The position numbers and the translations under genes are program-made. This document shows, one piece after another, positions 25,871 to 33,256 of a DNA stretch of 64,000 nt. Positions within the stretch are counted from its first letter, which is position 1, and every line of letters begins with the position of its first letter. The notes beneath the pieces were generated by a model. The model was not told the DNA's origin, made no database searches, and saw only the letters and a list, made by a program, of their open reading frames with translations. The DNA is from JBDSSS01 sp963764195 (GTDB taxonomy: Bacteria > Actinomycetota > Actinomycetes > Actinomycetales > Dermatophilaceae), in the NCBI GenBank assembly GCA_963764195.1, contig CAVXRG010000010.1:744001-808000 (forward strand). Direction: 5' to 3'.

Positions 25871-26548
25871 GCGCCGTGACCGCCCGTGACGAGGTGCTGG
25901 CCCGCGTGCGCTCCGCCCTCGCCGTCCCCGGCACCCACCATGCCCGCACCGACGCGCCGGAACCGACCGGCGGGCTGGCTCCCCCGGCCGGCCGGGCCGA
26001 GGTCCTCGACCTCTTCGAGGAGCGGATCGTCGACTACCGGGCGAGCGTCGAGCGCACCTCACGGGCGGACCTCGACAGCGCCGTCGCCGCGGCACTCACG
26101 GCCCGGTCGGTCGCCAGCGTCGTGCTCCCGCAGGGGTTGCCCGAGACCCTGACCACGGCGATCGCCACCGCCGGTGTCACGGTCGTCACGGAGGCGTCGG
26201 TGCAGTCCGACGGTCGTCCCGGACCCGCCGCCCTCGATGCCCTCGACGGGGTCGTCACGACGTCGTCGGTCGGGATCGCGACGACCGGCACGATCATCCT
26301 CGACCACTCCTCCGGACAAGGGGCCCGGGCGCTCACCCTCGTCCCCGACCTGCACGTGTGCATCGTGGAGGCGGTCCGACGTCGTCACCGGCGTGCCGGA
26401 GGCGGTGGGGCGCCTGCGGGACAGCGTCGTCGCCGGCCGGCCCCTGACGTGGGTCAGCGGGCCCAGCGCGACGAGCGACATCGAGCTCGAACGCGTGGAG
26501 GGCGTGCACGGTCCGCGCACCCTCCACGTCGTCCTCGTCGTCGACTGA
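25867..26548 (+). pseudogene. lutC: Lactate utilization protein C, frameshifted by one base
   Basis: The LUD-domain third subunit of the lactate-oxidation complex. The first 170 codons are intact (SSVGIATTGTIILDHSSGQG, LTLVPDLHVCIV), then at about 26375 one extra C (GCGGTCCGAC) throws the frame. The remaining end, VVTGVPEAVGRL and SGPSATSDIELERVEGVHG, is perfectly conserved in the next frame and stops at 26548. Removing one base gives 226 residues, a normal LutC. As lutA and lutB are intact, either the strain recently lost LutC or the base is a consensus error. Confidence 0.9.
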
Positions 26549-26555
26549 CGAGGGC

Positions 26556-26574
26556 CCGGCGCCATCGGCGCCGG
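26556..26574. terminator. Short GC hairpin between lutC and dapB
   Basis: CCGGCGCC (26556-26563) and GGCGCCGG (26567-26574) form an 8-bp stem with a three-base loop, between two convergent stop codons. Likely serves both transcripts. Confidence 0.6.
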
Positions 26575-26578
26575 ATGC

Positions 26579-27367
26579 TCAGTCGATGCCGAGGTAGTGC
26601 TCGAGGCCGACGGTCAGGCCGGGGTGGTCGGGCACGGCTCGCACGGCGGCGATGACGCCGGACATGAACGACCCCCGGTCGAAGGAGTCGTGCCGCAGCG
26701 TCAGCATCTCGCCGGCGCTGCCGAGCAGCACCTCCTGGTGCGCGGTGAGCCCGCGCAGCCGCACCGAGTGCACCGGTATGCCGTTGACCTGGGCCCCGCG
26801 CGCGCCGTCGGGGTCCTGGGTCGTCGCGTCGGGCACCGCGGCCGTGCCGGCGGCGGCGCGGGCGTCGCCGATCATCGTCGCGGTCCGGGCCGCCGTGCCG
26901 GACGGCGCGTCGACCTTGGCCGGGTGGTGCAGCTCGATCACCTCCACCGACTCGAAGAACGGGGCCGCCTTGGCGGCGAACGACATCATCAACAGCGCGC
27001 CGATCGCGAAGTTGGGGGCGATCAGCACGCCGACGGGACTGCCGGTGCGGGAGGGCGGCGCCTCTGCCAGCTGCTCCTGCAGCGCGGCGAGGCGCTCGTC
27101 GTCCCAGCCCGTCGTCCCGACGACGACGTGCACACCGCGTGCGACGCAGTGGGCGACGTTGCTGGGCGAGGCGTCGGGGACGGTGAACTCGATGGCTACT
27201 TCGGCGCCGCCGAGCTCGCCGAGGTCGTCGCCGGCGTCGAAGTCGCCGACGAGGACGAGGCCGTCCGCGGCCTCGACGGCCCGCATCGCCTCGCTCCCCA
27301 TCCGGCCCCCTGCGCCGATGACGGCGACCTTGGTGTCGCGGGCCGGCCGCGAGGTGATGTCGCTCAC
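26579..27367 (-). CDS. dapB: 4-hydroxy-tetrahydrodipicolinate reductase
   Basis: A 262-residue NAD(P)H-dependent reductase, the step after DapA in lysine/diaminopimelate synthesis. VAVIGAGGRMGSE is the nucleotide-binding loop, VVVGTTGW and IAPNFAIGALLMM line the cofactor site, and ELHHPAKVDAPSGTA holds the catalytic His and Lys. The start is taken as GTG 27367; the frame remains open to 27469 but the added residues are unlike the family. No strong ribosome site is visible. Confidence 0.95.
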   Translation of the reverse strand: MSDITSRPARDTKVAVIGAGGRMGSEAMRAVEAADGLVLVGDFDAGDDLGELGGAEVAIEFTVPDASPSNVAHCVARGVHVVVGTTGWDDERLAALQEQLAEAPPSRTGSPVGVLIAPNFAIGALLMMSFAAKAAPFFESVEVIELHHPAKVDAPSGTAARTATMIGDARAAAGTAAVPDATTQDPDGARGAQVNGIPVHSVRLRGLTAHQEVLLGSAGEMLTLRHDSFDRGSFMSGVIAAVRAVPDHPGLTVGLEHYLGID

Positions 27368-27499
27368 GCGGCCAGCGTAACTCGGTGACGGGGACTCTCG
27401 TGATGTGGGCCCACGCTGCACGGACTCGTGCGTCACAAAGTCCGGCTGGGGGCCCGGTGGGTGGCCCACACTGGAAGAGACCCGAGGGAGGGGTCCGTC

Positions 27500-29101
27500 A
27501 TGTCAGATCGCCCGAGAACCGTCAGCATCCTGGGCAGGTTGCGCCGCCTTGCCCTCATCCCTCTCGCGGCCGTCGGGCTGACGATCGGTGTCGCCGTCAC
27601 GCCCAGCGCGCAGGCGGCGGTGCAGGTCGGCAACGACATCTCGTGGCCGCAGTGCCCCTCGACGTTCCCGCCGACGTCGTCGCAGTTCCTCGTCGTCGGC
27701 CTGACGAACGGGCTGCCCTTCACCCAGAACCCCTGCGTCGCCACTCAGGTCGGCTGGGCAAAGGCTCGGCCGGTGCCCACCCAGGCGTACACGATGGCGG
27801 GATTCCCGACGGCCGCCCAGCTGACGACCTACGGGTCGAAGGGGCCGTGGTCGTCGACCACCCGCGCCGGGCGTCTCTCGAACGTCGGCTACGCCGAGGC
27901 GACCAGTGCCGTCGCCGCCGTGCACACGGTCGCCGGCTGGGCCCCGCGGATGATCTGGGTCGACGTCGAGCCGCGGCCGGCGCAGCCGTGGCCGGGCGGT
28001 AGCACCCTGAAGCGGGCCGAGAACCGCTACGTCGTCGAGGGGCTGATGCGCGGTCTGCGCGACGCCGGGTTCTCGTACGGGCTCTACTCCTACACCTCGG
28101 GCTGGCAGGCGATCGTCGGCACCTGGCGACTGCCCGGGGTGCCCGTCTGGGCGGCATCCGGCACGCTCGACTACCCGAACGAGGCGCTCGACAAGTGCAC
28201 GCAGCCGAGCTTCTCCGGTGGCCGGGTCTACCTGACGCAGTGGCTCAACGCCGCAAAGACCCTCGACTACGACCAGACGTGTGGGACCTACGCGTTCACG
28301 ACCCTGCCGATGCCGGCCGCCTCCCTGTCGAACAGCACCGCCGACTTCAGCGGCGACTGGAAGAACGACGTCATCGCCCGCTGGACGACCGGTTATCTGA
28401 AGCTCTATGCCGGGAACGGCCGTGGCTCGATCGCCACGGGCGTGCAGATCGGTGCCGGCTGGGGCGTGTTCAGTGCCATCGACACGGTGGGTGACGTCAA
28501 CAGCGACGGCGCGCAGGACGTGGTCGCCCGCCTCGCCTCCAACGGAGACCTCCTGCTCTACCGGGGGAACGGACGCGGGGGGTGGATCCTGCCGGCGCTC
28601 GTTGTCGGGCGCGGGTGGAACCAGTTCAACGCCATCCTCGGCGCCGGTGACCTCACCGGCGACGGCCTCCCTGACCTCGTCGCGCGTCGCACGTCCGACG
28701 GGAACCTCTACCTGTACTCCGGCACCGGCACCGGCGGCTGGAGAGCCGCCGTCCTGATCGGGCGTGGATGGAACAGCATGAACACCCTCGTCGGAGTCGG
28801 GGACATGAACGGGGACGGAAAGGCCGACCTGCTTGCTCGCGAACGGACCACTGGCTACCTCTGGCTCTACCCGGGAACCGGCTCGGGCGGCGGCTTCACC
28901 GCGCGCGTGCGCATCGGGACCGGCTGGAGCGGCATGACGGCGATCATGGGCCCGGGCGACTTCAACGGGGACCGGACCGCCGACGTGCTCGCCCGGGATG
29001 CCTCCGGCGTCCTCTGGCTCTACGGCCGCACGGCGACGAACACGTGGCAGCCGCGCCTACTCGTCAGCACGGGCTGGAACATCGTCAACGCGATCTTCTG
29101 A
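27500..29101 (+). CDS. Secreted protein with GH25-like domain and five VCBS/FG-GAP repeats
   Basis: A 533-residue exported protein. A Sec signal peptide covers residues 1-39 (basic start, then LIPLAAVGLTIGVAV, cleavage after SAQA). Residues 45-275 begin GNDISWPQCPSTFPPTSSQF and contain WVDVEPR and YGLYSY, suggesting a TIM barrel related to GH25 lysozyme-like or DUF1906 domains. Residues about 285-533 are five repeats of about 50 residues, each with a calcium-loop signature (DFSGDWKND, DVNSDGAQD, DLTGDGLPD, DMNGDGKAD, DFNGDRTAD) followed by V-I/V/L-A-R, typical of beta-propeller VCBS repeats. ATG 27500 has GAGGGAGG upstream. Wall hydrolysis or glycan binding is inferred, not shown. Confidence 0.8.
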   Translation: MSDRPRTVSILGRLRRLALIPLAAVGLTIGVAVTPSAQAAVQVGNDISWPQCPSTFPPTSSQFLVVGLTNGLPFTQNPCVATQVGWAKARPVPTQAYTMAGFPTAAQLTTYGSKGPWSSTTRAGRLSNVGYAEATSAVAAVHTVAGWAPRMIWVDVEPRPAQPWPGGSTLKRAENRYVVEGLMRGLRDAGFSYGLYSYTSGWQAIVGTWRLPGVPVWAASGTLDYPNEALDKCTQPSFSGGRVYLTQWLNAAKTLDYDQTCGTYAFTTLPMPAASLSNSTADFSGDWKNDVIARWTTGYLKLYAGNGRGSIATGVQIGAGWGVFSAIDTVGDVNSDGAQDVVARLASNGDLLLYRGNGRGGWILPALVVGRGWNQFNAILGAGDLTGDGLPDLVARRTSDGNLYLYSGTGTGGWRAAVLIGRGWNSMNTLVGVGDMNGDGKADLLARERTTGYLWLYPGTGSGGGFTARVRIGTGWSGMTAIMGPGDFNGDRTADVLARDASGVLWLYGRTATNTWQPRLLVSTGWNIVNAIF

Positions 29102-29121
29102 CCAGGCCACGGCCGATGACG

Positions 29122-29159
29122 AGCGGCCCGCCACCCCGGCGAGGGGGTGACGGGCCGCT
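29122..29159. terminator. Bidirectional terminator between the secreted protein gene and pnp
   Basis: Outer arms AGCGGCCCG (29122-29130) and CGGGCCGCT (29151-29159) with an inner CACCCC/GGGGTG stem. It lies between convergent genes and the plus-strand side is followed by TT. Confidence 0.75.
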
Positions 29160-29178
29160 TCGGCGAGCGATCCGAGGA

Positions 29179-31422
29179 TCAGACGGTGGCGTCCGCAGGC
29201 GCCCCGTCGGCCGACTCGTCCTCGCCGTCGGCGATGACCGCGGCCAGGCTCAGCTTGCCGCGCGGGTCGATCTCCTTGAGCTCGACCTGGATCTTCTGGC
29301 CGATCTTGACGACGTCGTCGACGTTGTCGATCCGCTTGCCGCCGACGAGCTTGCGCACCTCGGAGATGTGCAGCAGGCCGTCCTTGCCGGGCAGCAGGGA
29401 GACGAACGCGCCGAACGTCGTCGTCTTGACGACGGTGCCGAGGAAGCGCTCGCCGACCTCGGGCATCTGCGGGTTCGCGATGGCGTTGACCGCCGCGCGA
29501 GCCGCCTCGGCCGAGGGGCCGTCGACCGCACCGATGAACACGGTGCCGTCGTCCTCGATCGAGATGTCGGCGCCGGTGTCGTCCTGGATCTGGTTGATCA
29601 TCTTGCCCTTCGGGCCGATGACCTCACCGATCTTGTCGACGGGGACCTTGACCGTGATGATCCGCGGTGCGTAGGGGCTCATCTCGTCGGGCACGTCGAT
29701 GGCCTCGGCCATGACGTCGAGGATGTGCAGGCGCGCGTCGCGGGCCTGCGTCAGCGCGCCGGCGAGAACCGAGGCGGGGATGCCGTCGAGCTTCGTGTCC
29801 AGCTGGATGGCCGTGACGAAGTTCTTCGTGCCGGCGACCTTGAAGTCCATGTCGCCGAAGGCGTCCTCCGCGCCGAGGATGTCGGTGAGAGCGGCATACC
29901 GCGTCTCGCCGTCGACCTCGTCGGACACGAGACCCATCGCGATGCCGGCGACCGGGGCGCGCAGCGGCACACCGGCGTTGAGCAGCGACAGGGTCGAGGC
30001 GCAGACCGAGCCCATCGAGGTGGAGCCGTTGGAGCTGAGCGCCTCGGACACCTGACGGATCGCGTAGGGGAACTCCTCGCGGGTCGGCAGGACCGGCATG
30101 AGCGCACGCTCGGCCAGGGCGCCGTGACCGATCTCGCGGCGCTTCGGCGAACCGACGCGGCCGGTCTCACCGGTGCTGTAGGGCGGGAAGTTGTAGTTGT
30201 GCATGTACCGCTTGCGCGTGACCGGCCCGAGCGTGTCGAGCTGCTGCTCCATCTTGAGCATGTTGAGCGTGGTGACACCCATGATCTGGGTCTCGCCACG
30301 CTCGAAGATGGCCGAGCCGTGCGCCCGCGGCAGAACCTCGACCTCGGCGCCGAGGGCGCGGATGTCGGCCAGGCCACGACCGTCGATGCGGACCTCGTCG
30401 CGCAGGATGCGCTGGCGGACCAGCTTCTTCTGCAGCGAGCGGAAGGCGGCCGAGACCTCCTTCTCACGCCCCTCGAAGTCACCGGCGAGGCGCTCCTTGA
30501 CGGAGGACTTGATCTCGTCGAGCTTGTCCTCGCGCTCGGTCTTGCCGGCGATCGCCAGCGCCGACGCGGTCTCCTCGGAGGCCGCGGCCTCGACGGCGGC
30601 CATGACGTCGTCCTGGTAGTCGAGGAAGATCGGGAAGTCCTGGACCGGCTTGGCCGCAGCCGCGGCGAGCTCGGCCTGTGCGTCGCAGAGGACCTTGATG
30701 AACTTCTTGGACGCCTCGAGACCCTCGGCGACGACCTCTTCGGTCGGAGCGCCCTTGCCCTGGTGGGTCACGAGGTCCCACGTGGCCTCGGTCGACTCGG
30801 CCTCGACCATCATGATCGCGACGTCGTCGGAGCCGTCGGAGTTCTTGACGGTGCGACCGGCGACGACCATGTCGAAGACCGAGCGCTCGGCGTCGGAGAA
30901 GTTCGGGAAGGCGACCCACTGGCCGTCGATGAGCGCCACGCGGACGCCACCGATCGGGCCGGAGAAGGGCAGACCCGAGATCTGCGTCGACGCGGAGGCC
31001 GCGTTGATCGCGAGCACGTCGTACTGGTGGTCCGGGTTGAGCGAGAACACCGAGATGACGACCTGGACCTCGTTGCGCAGACCCTTCTTGAAGGTCGGGC
31101 GCAGCGGGCGGTCGATGAGCCGGCAGGTGAGGATGGCCTCGGTCGAGGGACGGCCCTCACGGCGGAAGAAGCTGCCGGGGATCTTGCCGATGGCGTACAT
31201 GCGCTCTTCGACGTCGACCGTCAGCGGGAAGAAGTCGAACTGGTCCTTCGGCTGCTTGCCGGCGGACGTCGTCGACAGCAGCATCGTGTCGTCGTCGAGG
31301 TAGGCAGAGACGGCGCCGCCGGCCTGCTTGGCCAGGCGTCCGGTCTCGAAGCGGATGGTGCGGGTGCCGAAGCTTCCGTTGTCGATGACGGCTTCGGCGG
31401 CAGTGATGTCTGGACCCTCCAT
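29179..31422 (-). CDS. pnp: Polyribonucleotide nucleotidyltransferase (PNPase)
   Basis: A 747-residue 3'-5' phosphorolytic exoribonuclease. Two RNase PH-like cores (the second with YNFPPYSTGETGRVG and NGSTSMGSVCASTLSLLNAG), a KH domain (IGEVIGPKGKMINQIQ) and an S1 domain (VGERFLGTVVKTTTFGAFV) are in normal order. Actinobacterial PNPase (GpsI) also has ppGpp-synthesis-like activity reported for Streptomyces. The start is ATG 31422 behind GCGAGGG; the frame extends 25 codons further but that is leader sequence. It lies downstream of rpsO, as in most bacteria. Confidence 0.97.
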   Translation of the reverse strand: MEGPDITAAEAVIDNGSFGTRTIRFETGRLAKQAGGAVSAYLDDDTMLLSTTSAGKQPKDQFDFFPLTVDVEERMYAIGKIPGSFFRREGRPSTEAILTCRLIDRPLRPTFKKGLRNEVQVVISVFSLNPDHQYDVLAINAASASTQISGLPFSGPIGGVRVALIDGQWVAFPNFSDAERSVFDMVVAGRTVKNSDGSDDVAIMMVEAESTEATWDLVTHQGKGAPTEEVVAEGLEASKKFIKVLCDAQAELAAAAAKPVQDFPIFLDYQDDVMAAVEAAASEETASALAIAGKTEREDKLDEIKSSVKERLAGDFEGREKEVSAAFRSLQKKLVRQRILRDEVRIDGRGLADIRALGAEVEVLPRAHGSAIFERGETQIMGVTTLNMLKMEQQLDTLGPVTRKRYMHNYNFPPYSTGETGRVGSPKRREIGHGALAERALMPVLPTREEFPYAIRQVSEALSSNGSTSMGSVCASTLSLLNAGVPLRAPVAGIAMGLVSDEVDGETRYAALTDILGAEDAFGDMDFKVAGTKNFVTAIQLDTKLDGIPASVLAGALTQARDARLHILDVMAEAIDVPDEMSPYAPRIITVKVPVDKIGEVIGPKGKMINQIQDDTGADISIEDDGTVFIGAVDGPSAEAARAAVNAIANPQMPEVGERFLGTVVKTTTFGAFVSLLPGKDGLLHISEVRKLVGGKRIDNVDDVVKIGQKIQVELKEIDPRGKLSLAAVIADGEDESADGAPADATV

Positions 31423-31455
31423 GTGGGCCCTCGCTTTCTTTTTCTCAAGTGCCCG

Positions 31456-31476
31456 CGCACATCGTCGTTGTGTGCG
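31456..31476 (-). promoter_or_regulatory. Leader hairpin of pnp
   Basis: Complementary arms CGCACA (31456-31461) and TGTGCG (31471-31476) with a 9-base loop form a small stem in the 5' leader of pnp, followed in the mRNA by an A-rich run just before the ribosome site. In enteric bacteria the rpsO-pnp leader hairpin is the target of RNase III and PNPase autoregulation; an analogous role here is only a suggestion. Confidence 0.4.
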
Positions 31477-31523
31477 TGGTTTCTTCCTTGGCCCCATCCC
31501 CTCGGTCGGGGTGGTGGGGCCTA

Positions 31524-31567
31524 TGACGAGAGGCGGCCCCCGCGTGCGCGGTGACCGCCTCTCGTCA
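31524..31567 (-). terminator. rpsO terminator/attenuator before pnp
   Basis: Perfect 13-bp arms TGACGAGAGGCGG (31524-31536) and CCGCCTCTCGTCA (31555-31567) with an 18-base loop, six bases past the rpsO stop. It would end much of the rpsO transcript or protect its 3' end, while read-through gives pnp. Confidence 0.8.
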
Positions 31568-31572
31568 CGCGA

Positions 31573-31842
31573 TCATCGACGCAGGCCGAGTCGCTTGATC
31601 AGCGAGCGGTAGCGCTCGATGTCGGTCGCCTCGAGGTAGCGCAGCATGCGCTTGCGACGACCGACGAGCAGCAGCAGGCCGCGGCGGCTGTGGTGGTCGT
31701 GCTTGTGGGCCCGCGAGTGCTCGGTGAGGTCCTTGATGCGCTGCGTCAGCATCGCGATCTGCACCTCGGGGGAGCCGGTGTCGCCCTCGACCGTGGCGTA
31801 CTCGGTCATGATCTGCTTCTTCACGTCAGCTTCCAATGGCAT
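31573..31842 (-). CDS. rpsO: 30S ribosomal protein S15
   Basis: Eighty-nine residues, exactly the S15 length. S15 binds 16S rRNA at the central domain early in 30S assembly. Signatures: GDTGSPEVQIAMLTQRI, LTEHSRAHKHDHHSRRGLL and the C-terminal YLEATDIERYRSLIKRLGLR. The usual neighbour ribF is not upstream here; it is at 63 kb. Confidence 0.98.
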   Translation of the reverse strand: MPLEADVKKQIMTEYATVEGDTGSPEVQIAMLTQRIKDLTEHSRAHKHDHHSRRGLLLLVGRRKRMLRYLEATDIERYRSLIKRLGLRR

Positions 31843-32125
31843 GGGTGAACCGACTCCTTCTCATCTCGTTGCGCGGTGCTCCAGGGCATGTCCACCTGGG
31901 CGCTATCGAATCCGCGGCCGATCACACGGCGTGCTCAGGGTATCAGCGGGCCCGCGGCGGCCCCTAATCGGCCGGGCGAGGTCCCCCGCCACCCCCGGGA
32001 TGCGCCGGACGGCGTCCTTGTCCACCCTTTTGGGATGGTCTGCACCGCGCGGCGTGTTGCGACGAGGGCTGACGTGGGTAAGGGTGATGCGACTCGGGTC
32101 CCCCCACACAAAGGAGAAGCGTCAC
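31843..32125. other. Divergent intergenic region rpsO / DUF6131
   Basis: A 283-base gap with no gene. It must hold the rpsO promoter (minus) and the promoter of the small membrane protein (plus). On the plus strand GTGTT at 32054-32058 and GGGTAA at 32076-32081, 17 bases apart, resemble an actinobacterial SigB/SigF-type (general stress) promoter. I could not fix the rpsO promoter. Confidence 0.35.
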
Positions 32126-32281
32126 ATGATCGTCCTCGGTCTCATCCTGCTGCTCATCGGCATCTTCGCCAAGATCAGCATCCTCACCACGATCGGCATC
32201 ATCCTGCTCGTCGTCGGTGCCGTCCTCGCCGTCCTCGGCGCGACCGGTCGCGCCATCGGTGGACGCAAGCACTGGTACTGA
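32126..32281 (+). CDS. Small two-helix membrane protein, DUF6131-like
   Basis: Fifty-one residues consisting of two hydrophobic helices (MIVLGLILLLIGIFAKI and TTIGIILLVVGAVLAVLGA) and a short basic tail RAIGGRKHWY. It resembles DUF6131 proteins, abundant in actinobacteria and of unknown function. AAGGAG at 32111-32116 sets the ATG, and a strong 13-bp hairpin follows the stop, so it is a monocistronic unit. The upstream GTGTT-N17-GGGTAA suggests stress-sigma control. Confidence 0.8.
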   Translation: MIVLGLILLLIGIFAKISILTTIGIILLVVGAVLAVLGATGRAIGGRKHWY

Positions 32282-32300
32282 TCGGCAACCACTGCCGCTC

Positions 32301-32337
32301 CCGGACGCCCGGCTCCCACAGGGGGCCGGGCGTCCGG
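32301..32337. terminator. Strong hairpin after the DUF6131 gene
   Basis: Perfect 13-bp arms CCGGACGCCCGGC (32301-32313) and GCCGGGCGTCCGG (32325-32337), loop of 11. Between convergent genes. Confidence 0.8.
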
Positions 32338-32363
32338 CACGTCCGGCGCCGGACGAGTCACCG

Positions 32364-33254
32364 TCAGCGGGTGAGCAGCCCCGTGACCGCGGCACCGACC
32401 GCCTGACGGTCGACCGCGGACGACCACGAGCCACCGTCGAGCACGACCCACACCGCGCGGTCGTCACGGACGAGGAAGAGGGTGCGCGCGCGGCCGGGGC
32501 TCGCGTCCGGACTGGCGAGGCTGCCGACGAGGCCGTCCACTCCCCCGAGCCGGCCGGGCCGGCTACCGGAGCAGCGCTGCACCGCCGCGCGCAGCCAGGC
32601 CGAGGCTGCCTCCTCGGTCCTGCCGGTCCCGCCGGTCCCGCCGGTCGGGAAGACGAACATGCTGTAGCCGACGATCCGCTCGGGCCCTCGGCCGGGGGCG
32701 CCCCGGGACGGGGTCCCGCGGGAGGCGCCCGTGACGAGCCGGTCGAGGCCGAAGGCGAGCACGACGTCCTGCGGGCCCTGGACCGTGAAGGGGAAGCTGA
32801 CGGTGCAGTCCGGATCGGCCGGGCGCGCCGCCCCGCAGCCCGGCTGGTGGCGCGACCGCGTCTCGGTCGCCCCGAAGGTCGTCCGGGTCAGGTCCGGCCA
32901 GAGCAGGTCCGGCCGCACGGGCACCTCGCCGGCGGCGAGGTCACGGGTGACCGCGCAGGTCACGGCCCCGGGCACAGGCGTCATCCCCGATGCGAGCGCC
33001 TGCGGAGTCGGAGGCGCCGCGGCCGACCGTCCACTTCCCGGGGCGCTCGCGGCACCCGAACCTCCCGACGCGCCGGCGCTCGTCGCAGGAGCAGCCGACC
33101 CGCCCGGCGGCGCCGACGCGAGGACCCTCGCTGCGCCCGCTGCGCCGGCTGCGCCGGGGGCCGGCGACGACGTCGCTGCGGTGCAGCCCACGACGAGTGG
33201 CCCCGCGCAGACGAGGGACAGCCACAGCGCCGCCCCGCGGAGCCGGGGCAGCAC
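32364..33254 (-). CDS. Predicted lipoprotein of unknown function
   Basis: A 296-residue exported protein. The signal peptide ends in the lipobox LVVGC with the lipidated Cys at residue 24. Residues 25-85 are a low-complexity Ala/Gly/Ser/Pro linker as in cell-wall-spanning lipoproteins. The remaining domain has four cysteines (VTCAVTR, QPGCGA, PDCTV, QRCSG) that may form two disulfides and ends with a beta-rich part (TLFLVRDDRAVWVVLDGG). I recognise no family. It starts at GTG 33254, two bases after the lpdA stop, so it is translated from the lpdA message. Confidence 0.7.
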   Translation of the reverse strand: MLPRLRGAALWLSLVCAGPLVVGCTAATSSPAPGAAGAAGAARVLASAPPGGSAAPATSAGASGGSGAASAPGSGRSAAAPPTPQALASGMTPVPGAVTCAVTRDLAAGEVPVRPDLLWPDLTRTTFGATETRSRHQPGCGAARPADPDCTVSFPFTVQGPQDVVLAFGLDRLVTGASRGTPSRGAPGRGPERIVGYSMFVFPTGGTGGTGRTEEAASAWLRAAVQRCSGSRPGRLGGVDGLVGSLASPDASPGRARTLFLVRDDRAVWVVLDGGSWSSAVDRQAVGAAVTGLLTR

Positions 33255-33256
33255 CG

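Noticed and set aside
28768..31554. 928-codon open frame on plus opposite pnp
   Set aside because: Overlaps the 3' part of the secreted protein gene and the whole of pnp, with no recognisable motif.
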